Shown: positions 8,104 through 16,836, counted from the stretch's first letter. The stretch: DNA of 64,000 nucleotides from CALJDF01 sp038121105 (GCA_038121105.1 JAYONB010000003.1:1-64000); one strand, 5' to 3'. Program-made: numbers and translations. Notes: generated by a model not told the origin, from the sequence alone.

Positions 8104-9114
8104 ATGGCCGAGCGTATTTTGATTACCGGGGTTACCGGATTTGTCGGGTCGCACTTGGCTGACTTGGTTCTTTCAAAGGGCTCCGACTACGAGATCTATG
8201 CGACACGGCGTTGGCATTTGTCGCGACCCGACCACGTCAAGCACATCGAAGATCGGATCAATTGGGTTGATTCCGACCTGACCGACCCCGTCGGTGTACG
8301 CGACATGATGGAAAAGGTTGCCCCCGATCGAATTTTCCATTGTGCGGCCGAGAGCTTCGTCTCGCCGTCTTGGGCGCATCCGCACCGCTATATGACGGTG
8401 AACTACGACGCGACGGTCAATCTTTTAGATGCCCTGAAATACTTCGGTTCCAAGGCGAAAATTCATTTGCCGGGCTCCGGCGAAGAATACGGCGACATCA
8501 AAGAAGACGAGTTGCCGATCACCGAGGAAACCGTGCTGCGGCCGGTCAACCCCTATGCCGTGAGTAAGGTGGCGCAGGATCTGATTTCCTACGTCTACTA
8601 CCGGTCTTACGGAGTCAACACGATCCGAACGCGCGCGTTCAACCACGAAGGGCCGCGGCGCGAATACGTTTTTGGCATTCCTTGGTACGCCTATCAGGTG
8701 GCCCGCATCGAGGCAGGCTTGCAGGCGCCGTTGGTCAAGGTTGGCCATATCGACGATCGACGGAACTTCACCCACGTCAAAGACATGGTCGAGGCCTATT
8801 GGACGGCCACCGAGAAATGCACTCCGGGCGAGCTTTACCTGATCGGTTCAGAAGGCGACGACCGGGTTTTTACTTTCCGTCAGGCATTGGAAATGCTGAT
8901 CGAGATGTCGTCGGTCAAGACAATCAAGTACGAGACCGACAGCCAATATGTGCGCCCGACCCAGGTGCCGCGCTTGATTGCCGATACCTCGAAGTTCCGG
9001 GAGGCGACGGGCTGGGAGCCCAAACTTTCTTTCGCGAAGATCTTGTCCGATACGCTGAACTATTGGCGTTGGCGGGTAGCGCAAGACATCCCGCCGATGG
9101 AGATGGCGCCTTGA
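8104..9114 (+). CDS. NAD-dependent NDP-sugar 4,6-dehydratase/epimerase family (Gmd-like)
   Basis: This extended short-chain dehydrogenase has ITGVTGFVGSHLAD (NAD-binding GxxGxxG), the active-site NPYAVSK (YxxxK), and SPSWAHPHRYMTVN and GSGEEYG resembling GDP-mannose 4,6-dehydratase and its reductase relatives. Following the heptose nucleotidyltransferase by 10 bases, with AGGAAGGA as ribosome-binding site, it most likely acts on GDP-heptose, as DmhA does in GDP-6-deoxyheptose synthesis. That substrate is inference; GDP-mannose is the alternative. Confidence 0.75.
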   Translation: MAERILITGVTGFVGSHLADLVLSKGSDYEIYATRRWHLSRPDHVKHIEDRINWVDSDLTDPVGVRDMMEKVAPDRIFHCAAESFVSPSWAHPHRYMTVNYDATVNLLDALKYFGSKAKIHLPGSGEEYGDIKEDELPITEETVLRPVNPYAVSKVAQDLISYVYYRSYGVNTIRTRAFNHEGPRREYVFGIPWYAYQVARIEAGLQAPLVKVGHIDDRRNFTHVKDMVEAYWTATEKCTPGELYLIGSEGDDRVFTFRQALEMLIEMSSVKTIKYETDSQYVRPTQVPRLIADTSKFREATGWEPKLSFAKILSDTLNYWRWRVAQDIPPMEMAP

Positions 9115-9890
9115 GTACGTCCCCCGTCACCGGCCCCGACGCCAAACTAACCCTCGCCGGCGCTGATGGAACCCAAACGGTGGACCTCTATTCCGAAGAG
9201 GGGCTGGCGCTGGTGTCGGATTTGTGGCTCAAGCTCTCGGCTGAGTACAAGATCATGTACGAACCGACTTGGTTGGGACGCCCGATCATCCAGCTGCCGC
9301 ACGACATCGTGCAAATGCAGGAACTGATCTGGCGGGTCAAACCGGACTTGATCATCGAGACGGGCGTTGCGCATGGCGGCTCGTTGATCCTGTCGGCTTC
9401 GATTCTTGAGCTGCTCGGCAAGGGCCGGGTGCTGGGTGTGGATATCGACATTCGCGCGCACAATCGCGTCGCCATCGAGGCGCACCCCCTCACCCATCGT
9501 ATCGACCTGCTGCAGGGCAGCTCGATCGATCCCGCGATCGTGGCAGAGGTATCGGCGCGGGCGGCAGACGCCGACACGGTCATGGTCGTACTCGATTCGA
9601 ACCACGCCGCGGATCATGTGGCCGTTGAATTAGCTGCGTACGCACCCCTGGTCGACGAGGGGAGCTACCTCGTGGTGATGGACGGGGCGCAGGGACAAGT
9701 CTTTGACATCCCCCGCGGCAATGCAGCGTGGAAGAACGACAATCCGCTAGCCGCGCTTGAGGCTTTCGTCGCCGCTACCGACGAGTTCGTGGTCGACGAT
9801 CACTTCACTCGGCTGCATGTAACGTCAAACCCGCGTGGCTATTTGCGACGCGTGAAGGCCGCAACCAAACCCGCGCGGCAAGCGGCATGA
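9111..9890 (+). CDS. CmcI/cephalosporin hydroxylase-family methyltransferase
   Basis: The real protein starts at TTG 9111, overlapping the preceding stop, giving MSTSPVTGPDAKL and 259 residues. The open frame extends upstream to 8682, but that part lies inside the previous gene. PDLIIETGVAHGGSLILSAS and GRVLGVDIDIRAHN are the SAM-binding strands, and VLDSNHAADHV is typical of the CmcI family (PF04989). Despite the name, these are SAM-dependent methyltransferases such as rhamnosyl O-methyltransferases. The role here is probably sugar O-methylation. Confidence 0.75.
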   Translation: MSTSPVTGPDAKLTLAGADGTQTVDLYSEEGLALVSDLWLKLSAEYKIMYEPTWLGRPIIQLPHDIVQMQELIWRVKPDLIIETGVAHGGSLILSASILELLGKGRVLGVDIDIRAHNRVAIEAHPLTHRIDLLQGSSIDPAIVAEVSARAADADTVMVVLDSNHAADHVAVELAAYAPLVDEGSYLVVMDGAQGQVFDIPRGNAAWKNDNPLAALEAFVAATDEFVVDDHFTRLHVTSNPRGYLRRVKAATKPARQAA

Positions 9891-10657
9891 ACCTCGCCGT
9901 GCACCCCCAAACCATCACGACGCCAAGCGCCACCTTGGCCGGCTTGCGTGTGCTGGTGACGGGTGCGCGCAGCGGCATTGGCCATGCGATCGCGGAGCAC
10001 TTCTTGGCCGAAGGCGCCATTGTCGGCGCCCACCATCGTGGCGACGTGCCGTCCTTCGATGCCGGCAACCCCGCGATGACGATCAAGGCCGATCTATGCG
10101 ATCACGCTGCCCGACGGGCCGTCCTATCGCAGTTCGTTGGCGAGACCGGTGGGATCGACGTTCTGGTCAACAACGCAGGCGCGGTCCCGTCCTACGCACA
10201 TTTCTCCGAAATCGACGACGCCGTCCTAACGGAAACATTTGAAATCAATGCGCTCGCGCCGTTCCGCTTGATCGGCGAGGCGTGGCCTCACATGGCGGCG
10301 CAAGGTCGTGGCCGAATCATCAACATCGGCACAGCGGCGGTGAAATACGGCGGCAGCCCAAGCGGCGTGCACTACGTCGCCGCGAAAGGCGCACTGGATG
10401 CGATGACCGTCGCGTTCGCCAAGGCTGGCGCGGCCGCGGGAATCCGCGTCAACGGCGTGCGCTGCGGCGTCGTCGATAGCGGGATGCATTTGAACGTGCC
10501 GGGTTACACCGACGCCCAATTCGCCAAACGCGCGGCCCAGGTCCCCGTGGGGCGCGCCGGTCGGACCGAGGAAGTGGCGGCACTGGTCGGGTTCCTGGCC
10601 TCACCCGAGGCCGACTACATCACCGGGCAATTAATCGACATCGCAGGAGGCGACTGA
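9887..10657 (+). CDS. short-chain dehydrogenase/reductase
   Basis: This is a classical SDR of 256 residues. VLVTGARSGIGHAIAEHF is the cofactor motif (TGxxxGIG), VNNAGAVPS is the NNAG block, catalytic Ser is in INIGTAAV with Tyr-Lys in VHYVAAKGAL, and the C-terminal ITGQLIDIAGGD is typical. It overlaps the gene before by four bases (ATGA) and the next by one base, so it is part of the sugar operon. It probably reduces or oxidises a keto-sugar intermediate. Substrate and NAD/NADP preference cannot be read from sequence alone. Confidence 0.8.
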   Translation: MNLAVHPQTITTPSATLAGLRVLVTGARSGIGHAIAEHFLAEGAIVGAHHRGDVPSFDAGNPAMTIKADLCDHAARRAVLSQFVGETGGIDVLVNNAGAVPSYAHFSEIDDAVLTETFEINALAPFRLIGEAWPHMAAQGRGRIINIGTAAVKYGGSPSGVHYVAAKGALDAMTVAFAKAGAAAGIRVNGVRCGVVDSGMHLNVPGYTDAQFAKRAAQVPVGRAGRTEEVAALVGFLASPEADYITGQLIDIAGGD

Positions 10658-11556
10658 TGGTGCACGCGAAAATCTTCGTGACCGGTGCCGAGAGCTTTGT
10701 CGGTCGCGCCTTGCAGACGGCTTGCGCCGATGGGGACGTGGCGTTCTCTGGGGTCGATTTGGCACCGTCCTCGCACCCCGACGTTAGCGTCGGCGACATT
10801 CTGGACACCAACCTCGCGGATGCGATCCCGACGCACACCGACACCGTCGTTCACCTTGCGGCACTCTCTCGCGACGCTGACTGCAAGGGCCGGTTGGCCG
10901 AGTGCCTGCGCTTGAACGTCATGGGCACGTTGAATGTGGTCTATGCCGCCCGTGCGCGTGGCGTGCGGCAGGTCATCTTCGCCTCATCCGAGTGGGTGTA
11001 CGGCAATGGCCCCTTCCCCACCGCGCGAACCGAAGAAAGCCCGATCGATATCGGTGCGCTGACCAGCGAATACGCGTTGTCTAAAGCGATGGCGGAAGCC
11101 GCGCTGCGCCAAGAGACGGCTGCGCATGGCGGCGACACGACGGTTTTGCGCTTTGGCATTATTTACGGACCACGCCCAAGCAATTGGTCGGCCGTGGAAG
11201 CCCTTGCCCACGCTGTCGGCACGCAAGATGAAGTGAGTGTCGGCGCCCTGGCGACGGCAAGGCGTTTTATTCACGTGGACGACATCGCGCGCGGTATTCT
11301 GGCGGCGCTGGGTCGGACCGGGTTCGAGGTATTCAACGTTCAAGGGCCGACGTTGACGTCTCTAGGCGACGTGATCGCCGGCGCGTCGGCACAGTTCGGA
11401 CGCGCACCTCGCATCGTCGAGAGCAACTCTGCCGCACCGAGCATTCGCAACATCGAGGCCACCCGCTTTACCGAGGCGACGGGCTGGCGCCCGACGATCA
11501 CCCTCGCCGACGGGCTTGCCTCGCTTGGATCCATAGTCACCGCGAGGGCCGCCTAA
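10657..11556 (+). CDS. NAD-dependent epimerase/dehydratase
   Basis: The protein has an extended SDR fold: FVTGAESFVGRALQTA near the N-terminus, HLAALSRDADCKG, and the catalytic pair in EYALSKAMAE (YxxxK). FGIIYGPRPSNWSAVE and FIHVDDIARGI are typical of UDP-glucose 4-epimerase-like proteins. It starts in the TGATG overlap with the SDR gene. A role in epimerising or reducing an NDP-sugar in this locus is likely, but the exact reaction is unknown. The operon holds several members of this superfamily, consistent with a multistep deoxysugar pathway. Confidence 0.75.
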   Translation: MVHAKIFVTGAESFVGRALQTACADGDVAFSGVDLAPSSHPDVSVGDILDTNLADAIPTHTDTVVHLAALSRDADCKGRLAECLRLNVMGTLNVVYAARARGVRQVIFASSEWVYGNGPFPTARTEESPIDIGALTSEYALSKAMAEAALRQETAAHGGDTTVLRFGIIYGPRPSNWSAVEALAHAVGTQDEVSVGALATARRFIHVDDIARGILAALGRTGFEVFNVQGPTLTSLGDVIAGASAQFGRAPRIVESNSAAPSIRNIEATRFTEATGWRPTITLADGLASLGSIVTARAA

Positions 11557-12398
11557 TGCACCCCAAGCGTTGCCTGATCTGCGGTTCGTTCGATGCTACG
11601 GCTGTATTCACTTACGACGCGCCTGATTGCTATGAGGCCGAGGTCGGCGTTGAAGCCGACGGGTTCGAACGGTCATGGGTGCGCTGCGCGGGGTGCGGCT
11701 TTCACTACTCGCAGTACTCCCGCGATCCGGCGGTTCTAGACCGCATCTACGACGAAGCTTACCGCGCAACGAATGTTGCTTGGCGCAATGCGACACCGCG
11801 CGAGACCTTCGACGCGGTCGTGCAACTGCCGTTGGACCGGTCGGAAACCAAACAGCGCGTTCGCTGGATCAAGAAACACTTGGAAAGCCTGACACAGAGC
11901 GGCCAATTCCATATGAACGGCGCGCCCTGCACGTTTTTGGATGTTGGCGGCGCTAACGCCATCTTTGCCCACGAGTTTCGCGATACCCGCTGGCAACCCC
12001 ATGTGATGGATCCAAGCGCTGCAGGTCAGGCGCTGTGTGCCGAGCTTGCCATTCCCTACGCCCACACCGCGATGGAAGACGCGATCGACCGGCAGCGTTA
12101 CGACCTCGTGACGTTGACCTATGTGCTGGAACACCTCCGCGATCCCGGCAAGGCCTTGCAAGCGGCGCGCAAACTGGTTGCCGAGGACGGCGCGATCTTT
12201 GTCGAAGTGCCGGATGCCGCGTGTTTCGAGACGCGGCCGGCCGATGACGACATCTTCAATGCGTGTCATCTCTGGATGTTCTCTGCCGCCGACCTTGGCC
12301 GGTTGTTGTGGGCCAACGGGTTCGAGCCCGTTGCCGAGGAACGTGGCACCAGCGTGCGCGGCCACGAGTCGCTCAAATTCCTGGCGGTGCCGGCATGA
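11556..12398 (+). CDS. zinc-ribbon class I SAM-dependent methyltransferase
   Basis: The first 50 residues carry two CxxC pairs (CLICG and CAGCG), probably a zinc site, as in many sugar-locus methyltransferases. The core follows: CTFLDVGGANAIFAHEF is motif I, and DLVTLTYVLEHLRDPGKALQAARKLV is the Methyltransf_23 signature with its HxxDP-like block. The length is 280 residues. The start ATG overlaps the previous stop by one base and the next gene overlaps its stop by four. The substrate is unknown; a sugar or glycan terminus is likely. Confidence 0.75.
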   Translation: MHPKRCLICGSFDATAVFTYDAPDCYEAEVGVEADGFERSWVRCAGCGFHYSQYSRDPAVLDRIYDEAYRATNVAWRNATPRETFDAVVQLPLDRSETKQRVRWIKKHLESLTQSGQFHMNGAPCTFLDVGGANAIFAHEFRDTRWQPHVMDPSAAGQALCAELAIPYAHTAMEDAIDRQRYDLVTLTYVLEHLRDPGKALQAARKLVAEDGAIFVEVPDAACFETRPADDDIFNACHLWMFSAADLGRLLWANGFEPVAEERGTSVRGHESLKFLAVPA

Positions 12399-12982
12399 AG
12401 ATGATCGAAACCACGCTCGCAGGACTTCAGACCGTGCAGCTTGACCGCATCGACGATGCGCGCGGCCACCTTGTGCGTGTGTTCGACGCCCTGGAGTGGG
12501 CCCCGAAAATCGGCGATCTCGCAGGCTGGGCGCAGGTCGTCACGTCTTTTACGGCCACCAAGAACACCTTGCGCGGCATGCACTACCAGTTGCCACCTTT
12601 TGCCGAGGGCAAACTCGTGGTGCCGCTGACCGGCAGCATGTACTGGGCAAGCGTCGACGTGCGCCCCGACAGTCCAACGTTCGGGCGCTGGCGCGGCGAA
12701 ACCTTAGAAGCCGTCCACGGCACCGCACTGGCCGCGGCGCCGGGATTCGCCCATGGCTGCCTATCGCTGACGGGTGACGTGACGTTGCTGATCCTGTCGA
12801 CGCAGACCCACCGGGCCGACGGTGGCGCGGGCTTTCGCTGGGACGATCCGTCGGTCGCGATCAAGTGGCCCGATTTGGGCGCTCCTCCCCATTTGTCGCC
12901 GGCGCATCGTCGCCTGCCGCGCTTCGATGCATTTGCTGAAGGGCTAGGCATTGTGCAGGAAAGAGAGGCCGTTCATGCATGA
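12395..12982 (+). CDS. dTDP-4-dehydrorhamnose 3,5-epimerase family protein (RmlC-like)
   Basis: The start is ATG 12395, within the preceding stop, giving 195 residues; an open frame continuing upstream to 12263 is shadow. RGMHYQLPPFAEGKLVVPL matches the RmlC motif with its catalytic His, followed by VDVRPDSPTFGRW and APGFAHGCLSL, all diagnostic for this cupin-fold epimerase family. In the context of a 4-keto-heptose or 4-keto-deoxysugar it would epimerise C3 and/or C5. A second, more distant RmlC-like protein is encoded at 16384, so two epimerisation or isomerisation steps are possible. Confidence 0.85.
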   Translation: MKMIETTLAGLQTVQLDRIDDARGHLVRVFDALEWAPKIGDLAGWAQVVTSFTATKNTLRGMHYQLPPFAEGKLVVPLTGSMYWASVDVRPDSPTFGRWRGETLEAVHGTALAAAPGFAHGCLSLTGDVTLLILSTQTHRADGGAGFRWDDPSVAIKWPDLGAPPHLSPAHRRLPRFDAFAEGLGIVQEREAVHA

Positions 12983-13901
12983 AGATCGCTTAACCGCTTT
13001 GGCCGAACGGGTGCTTGCCGTCCGTCTGGGCCAGATGGTGATCAACGAACGCAACAAAGCCGGAGCCTTTCGCGTCCCGATCCACTTGGCGTTGGGCCAT
13101 GAAGCGATCGCCGTCGCTGTGTCGGACGCCATGAAGACCGGCGACCAGCTGCTGCTGACCCATCGCAACGTGCACTACAATTTGGCGCGTAATCCGAGTT
13201 TGGCCGAAAAGCTGCGCGAATTCGCCCTGGACCCGACCGGCGGCGCCAGCGGCCAGTTGGGCTGCATGAACTATAGCGATGCCGGGGCCGGCATTCCCTA
13301 CACATCCAGCATTCTGGCCAACAGCCTGAGCGTGGCCCCCGGCATTGCACTGGGACAGGCGATCTTGGGTCGGCGGGTGGCCACTTTCGTCGTGACCGGC
13401 GACGGCGCGATCGAAGAAGGCGCGTTTTACGAGTCGCTCTTGATGGGTCGCTCCGTCGCCGCATCGATGGTGGTGGTGGTTGAAAACAACGGCTGGTCGT
13501 TGGCAACTCAGATTCACGAACGCCGCACGCCGATCGATCTGGAGCAAATGGCCAACGCACTAGATATTCCCTTCCAGCGGCTGCGCGGCAACGACCCTCT
13601 GGACTATGCCGAACACCTTGCGGCCTTGCGCGATGAAGCGATCGAGGCCCGGACGCCGGCACTCCTGGAGGTCTGCGTCAACACGCTGGGCGACTGGATA
13701 CAAGAGACGCCCGAACGTCCCGAAGGAAAACTGATCAACTACCACGCCGGGATCGCCCCGACGGTCGAACTGGAGAAAGGCCCCCTGCTCGCCGAAGACA
13801 TCGGCGACCCGGTCTACGTGTTGATGCAACGTTTCAGCACCGAGGACCTCGCCGAGCTGGCAGCCCGTGCAATGGCTTCTTTGGGGGAGGTGTCCCAATG
13901 A
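12975..13901 (+). CDS. thiamine diphosphate-dependent E1 alpha-type subunit
   Basis: This 308-residue protein resembles the alpha subunit of 2-oxo-acid/acetoin dehydrogenase E1. The TPP and Mg2+ motif is complete: GDG at residues 142-144, then 26 residues, then NN at 171-172. VPIHLALGHEAIAVAVSDAM and LTHRNVHYNLARN fit the family N-terminus. Start ATG 12975 has GAGAGG 6 bases upstream and overlaps the RmlC-like gene by 8 bases. The beta-type partner follows directly. No E2 or E3 gene is nearby, which argues against an ordinary dehydrogenase complex and for carbon-unit transfer in sugar synthesis (inference). Confidence 0.8.
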   Translation: MHEDRLTALAERVLAVRLGQMVINERNKAGAFRVPIHLALGHEAIAVAVSDAMKTGDQLLLTHRNVHYNLARNPSLAEKLREFALDPTGGASGQLGCMNYSDAGAGIPYTSSILANSLSVAPGIALGQAILGRRVATFVVTGDGAIEEGAFYESLLMGRSVAASMVVVVENNGWSLATQIHERRTPIDLEQMANALDIPFQRLRGNDPLDYAEHLAALRDEAIEARTPALLEVCVNTLGDWIQETPERPEGKLINYHAGIAPTVELEKGPLLAEDIGDPVYVLMQRFSTEDLAELAARAMASLGEVSQ

Positions 13902-14863
13902 CCTATGTCAGCCACCTCAACGGCTTGATCCGGGATGCGATCGCGACGGCCGATAACCCAGTGGTCTTCGGTCAGAACGTGGCGGCGGGGAGCTGCCTTT
14001 CGGGCTTGACCCGCGGCATCGATCATACCGCTGCACAAGTCATCAATACGCCGAACTTGGAGAATACCCTGGTGGGAACGGGGTTCGGCCTGATGCTGAG
14101 CGGGGTGCAGGCTGCGTTTTTTATGAAGCAGCAAGACTTTCTGCTGCTGGGTGTCGACCACCTCGTCAACACCTACAACTTGGTCCGACGGCAAGATACC
14201 GGCGCGGGGTCGTTCACGATCGTGCAAATCGTGGTCGACAGCGGCTTCGAAGGACCGCAATCCGCGCTCAACAATCTGCCCGATCTGTGCTCGCTTGCCC
14301 GCGTCGAGGGCTACGCCATCGCCAACGCCCACGACGCCGATACGGTCGTGGGTAACGAGCTGTTTGCCCCGGGCTTCCGCATCATCAGCGTCAGCCAGCG
14401 GTTGTTCAAACGCGATATGCCGGGTTGGGAGTCATCTGTCGAGCCGGCGGCTCCAAACGCCGTAAGCCGCTATGCCTTTGGCGATGACCTAACGATCGTC
14501 GCGCTGAATTTTGCCTTCGAGCAGGCGGTGAATCTGTATCGCGCCGCGCAAGGATACGACCTCAGCGCATCTCTTTTTGCATCGAACAGCTTGAGCGAAG
14601 TCGATTGGCAGGCGGTGACCGCTGATGCCGCCAGAACCGGACGCCTTGTCATTCTCGACGACACCAAGAGCGTGCGCAGCCCCGGCCATATTCTGGCGCT
14701 GGAAGCGCGGGCAGCGGGCGTGACCGATGTTATTCACCACCGACGGTCACTCGATGAGGCGCTTCTCCGGCCACAAGCCGATCGCTTCGAGATCGATTGC
14801 GCCGCCACACTCGCCGCGCTTGGCCTGCTCAGCCGCCCCCGGATTTCCTTGTTGAGTGCCTAA
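13898..14863 (+). CDS. transketolase/E1 beta-type subunit
   Basis: The protein is 321 residues with a pyrimidine-binding domain and a transketolase C-terminal domain. INTPNLENTLVGTGFGLMLS aligns with the E1-beta block that holds the cofactor-activating Glu, here about residue 55. DFLLLGVDHLVNTYN and the C-terminal LVILDDTKSVRSPGHILALE also fit. It overlaps the alpha gene by four bases (ATGA), so the two are surely made together as a heteromeric enzyme. Its place between an RmlC-like epimerase and oxygenase genes suggests a ketol transfer onto, or decarboxylation of, a sugar-pathway intermediate. Confidence 0.8.
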   Translation: MTYVSHLNGLIRDAIATADNPVVFGQNVAAGSCLSGLTRGIDHTAAQVINTPNLENTLVGTGFGLMLSGVQAAFFMKQQDFLLLGVDHLVNTYNLVRRQDTGAGSFTIVQIVVDSGFEGPQSALNNLPDLCSLARVEGYAIANAHDADTVVGNELFAPGFRIISVSQRLFKRDMPGWESSVEPAAPNAVSRYAFGDDLTIVALNFAFEQAVNLYRAAQGYDLSASLFASNSLSEVDWQAVTADAARTGRLVILDDTKSVRSPGHILALEARAAGVTDVIHHRRSLDEALLRPQADRFEIDCAATLAALGLLSRPRISLLSA

Positions 14864-14879
14864 CGAACGAGAACCGAAG

Positions 14880-15623
14880 ATGGACGCACAACAAAAGTAC
14901 CTATTCGACCTCCATGGCTATCTCGTGTTGCGCGGGGTGTTGTCGACCGACCAAGTCGCCGCACTGAACGCCGCCTGCGCCGAAATCGAAGCGGGCGTAC
15001 CGGATCGGCTGCCGGGCGGCGTCGCGCTGGGCAAGCCTGTCGAGAACGGCGAACTCTATATTTCCAATATCGCGGAAGGCGGCCCGGTGTTCGAAGATCT
15101 GATCGATCTCGAACCGGTGGTCGATATCGTCCGCGGCACGTCGCCTTGGCAGTTCCGGCTGAATCACACCAACCTGACCACAAGGCACGGCGAGGGGTAC
15201 ACCTATATGCACATGGGCGGTACACCGGTGCATCCCAAGGGCATGTATGTCTGCCAGAACGGGCAAATCGGTTCGACCCTGACCAAGGCGGTCTTCCCGC
15301 TGGCCGGCACCCACGTCGAAGACGGCTGTTTCGCGGTCATTCCGGGGTCGCACAAAAGCAATTTCGAGCGACCTTTCGGCGACCACCCCGACGACAACCC
15401 GCCGCTGGTCCCGATCGTCTGCGAACCGGGCGATGCCGTCGTGTTCACCGAGGCGTTGGCGCATGGATCCTTGGTCAACAAATCAGGCGTCCTGCGCCGA
15501 ACGCTCTTCTATTGCTACAGCGTCGGCTTCATGCCCGACTGGGGAAAACTCGACCTGCGGTTCAGCGACGAGTTCGTCGCCCGTCTGAGCGAACCCCGCC
15601 GTGAAATCGTCAGAATGAAATGA
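14880..15623 (+). CDS. phytanoyl-CoA dioxygenase (PhyH) family protein with HxG site
   Basis: This 247-residue cupin-fold protein is of the PhyH type: FDLHGYLVLRGVLSTDQVAA at the N-terminus, VIPGSHKSNF, and the C-terminal His and Arg in EALAHGSLVNKSGVLRRT (about H195, R206-207). The usual HxD iron motif is replaced by YMHMGGTPVHP (H111-M112-G113), so the carboxylate ligand appears to be absent. I recall a sizeable PhyH subgroup with a HGGGTPH-like block at this place, so the substitution may be a subfamily trait. The start is ATG 14880; an in-frame ATG at 14856 overlaps the previous gene. The function is probably oxidation of a sugar intermediate, uncertain. Confidence 0.75.
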   Translation: MDAQQKYLFDLHGYLVLRGVLSTDQVAALNAACAEIEAGVPDRLPGGVALGKPVENGELYISNIAEGGPVFEDLIDLEPVVDIVRGTSPWQFRLNHTNLTTRHGEGYTYMHMGGTPVHPKGMYVCQNGQIGSTLTKAVFPLAGTHVEDGCFAVIPGSHKSNFERPFGDHPDDNPPLVPIVCEPGDAVVFTEALAHGSLVNKSGVLRRTLFYCYSVGFMPDWGKLDLRFSDEFVARLSEPRREIVRMK

Positions 15624-15632
15624 GGTAATGCC

Positions 15633-16379
15633 ATGGCCCTGGCCGAAGCAGACATCACCACACCCAAATACGACCCCGAAGCGCTCATTCAGTTTTTTGA
15701 CTGGGACACCGGCGCCTTCGATTTCATCGGCCACTATCGCACCCACTTGGCGCGCGCGGTCGGGTGCGATGACCCGCGCCGATTTCACGAATTCATCCCT
15801 GCCGAGCACATGCCAGGCGACACGATCGAGGGAACGGCCCATACCTACGGGCACGATCTGCTCTACGCGATCGACCCCGCGTTCCGTCAAGCCGGCTATA
15901 TCCCGGCGCAAGACCTCGGGTTCATCGCAACCTACCAGCGCTTTGTCCGCTTCATCCAGGATGAGATCATCGGCGAACCGGTCGTCTACCAGCGCCTGCC
16001 GTCATTGCGCATCCAATACCCCGACAAAACATCCTACGGCGTGATGCATACCGACCGCGAGTACAACCACCCGCCGGAAGAAATCAACGTCTGGGTGCCG
16101 ATCACCGAAGTGCGGGGCACCGCGTCGATGGTGATCGAAAGCGACTTCGGCAAGCACGATTACGCGCCTGTCGAAGTGCCCTATGGGCAAATGGTGATCT
16201 TCGATTCCGGGTTGATGCACGGCAACGTCGTCAACGAAGAAGGCTACACGCGGATGAGCTTCGACCTGCGGGTGATCCCGAAGCGCATCTATCGCGACAG
16301 CAAAGGCGCCTTCTCGGCCACTGCCGGGAAGGAATTCACGCTCGGCAACTACTACGCAGAACTGCCGGACGAGGGCTAA
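15633..16379 (+). CDS. StrG-like Fe(II)/2-oxoglutarate oxygenase-type protein
   Basis: This 248-residue protein carries a complete-looking iron triad: VMHTDREYNH (HxD), LMHGNVVNEEG (distal His) and TRMSFDLR (2-oxoglutarate-binding Arg). It resembles the sporadically distributed streptomycin biosynthesis StrG-like proteins found in sugar-modifying and surface-glycan loci. TGAGGT lies 6 bases before the ATG. Unlike the PhyH-family neighbour it keeps the HxD carboxylate, so the two oxygenase-fold proteins probably do different chemistry. The substrate is unknown. Confidence 0.65.
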   Translation: MALAEADITTPKYDPEALIQFFDWDTGAFDFIGHYRTHLARAVGCDDPRRFHEFIPAEHMPGDTIEGTAHTYGHDLLYAIDPAFRQAGYIPAQDLGFIATYQRFVRFIQDEIIGEPVVYQRLPSLRIQYPDKTSYGVMHTDREYNHPPEEINVWVPITEVRGTASMVIESDFGKHDYAPVEVPYGQMVIFDSGLMHGNVVNEEGYTRMSFDLRVIPKRIYRDSKGAFSATAGKEFTLGNYYAELPDEG

Positions 16380-16383
16380 ACAG

Positions 16384-16836
16384 ATGACAATTCATGACGT
16401 CAAAGTGGTTCCGCTGCGCCGCATTCCCGACGAACGCGGCCTGATCATGCACATGCTGAAGAGCAGCGACCCGCACTTCACCGAATTCGGCGAGATCTAC
16501 TTTTCGTGTGGCTATCCAGGGGTCGTGAAGGCCTGGCACATCCACAAAGAAATGACGCTGAACAACTGCTGCGTCGTCGGCATGATGAAGCTCGTCTTGT
16601 ACGACGGGCGCGAAGACTCGCCGACAAAGGGCGAACTGATGGAGCTTTTCATCGGCGAGCAGAACTACTGCCTGGTGCAGATCCCGCCCGGCATCACCAA
16701 CGGCTACAAGGCCTACGGCGACAAGATGGCGATCCTCGCCAATTGCGCCTCGATGCCGCACGACCGTAACGAACTGATCTACATCGATCCTTTCGAGAAC
16801 GATGTCCCCTACGACTGGTCGCTGAAACACGGGTAG
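16384..16836 (+). CDS. RmlC-like cupin, dTDP-4-dehydrorhamnose 3,5-epimerase-related
   Basis: This is a 150-residue single-domain cupin: RRIPDERGLIMHMLKSSDPH, then GVVKAWHIHKEMTLNNCCVV and MKLVLYDGRED. QIPPGITNGYKAYGD aligns with the RmlC region after the core. It is shorter than RmlC (about 180-200) and belongs to the compact RmlC/WxcM-like group, which includes epimerases and 3,4-ketoisomerases. Gaps of 4 bases on each side place it in the operon between the StrG-like gene and the heptose kinase. Confidence 0.75.
   Translation: MTIHDVKVVPLRRIPDERGLIMHMLKSSDPHFTEFGEIYFSCGYPGVVKAWHIHKEMTLNNCCVVGMMKLVLYDGREDSPTKGELMELFIGEQNYCLVQIPPGITNGYKAYGDKMAILANCASMPHDRNELIYIDPFENDVPYDWSLKHG

Noticed and set aside
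14880..15623. Calling the HxG PhyH protein a halogenase.
   Set aside because: A common PhyH subgroup has a Gly at this place without known halogenase activity; the motif alone is not enough.
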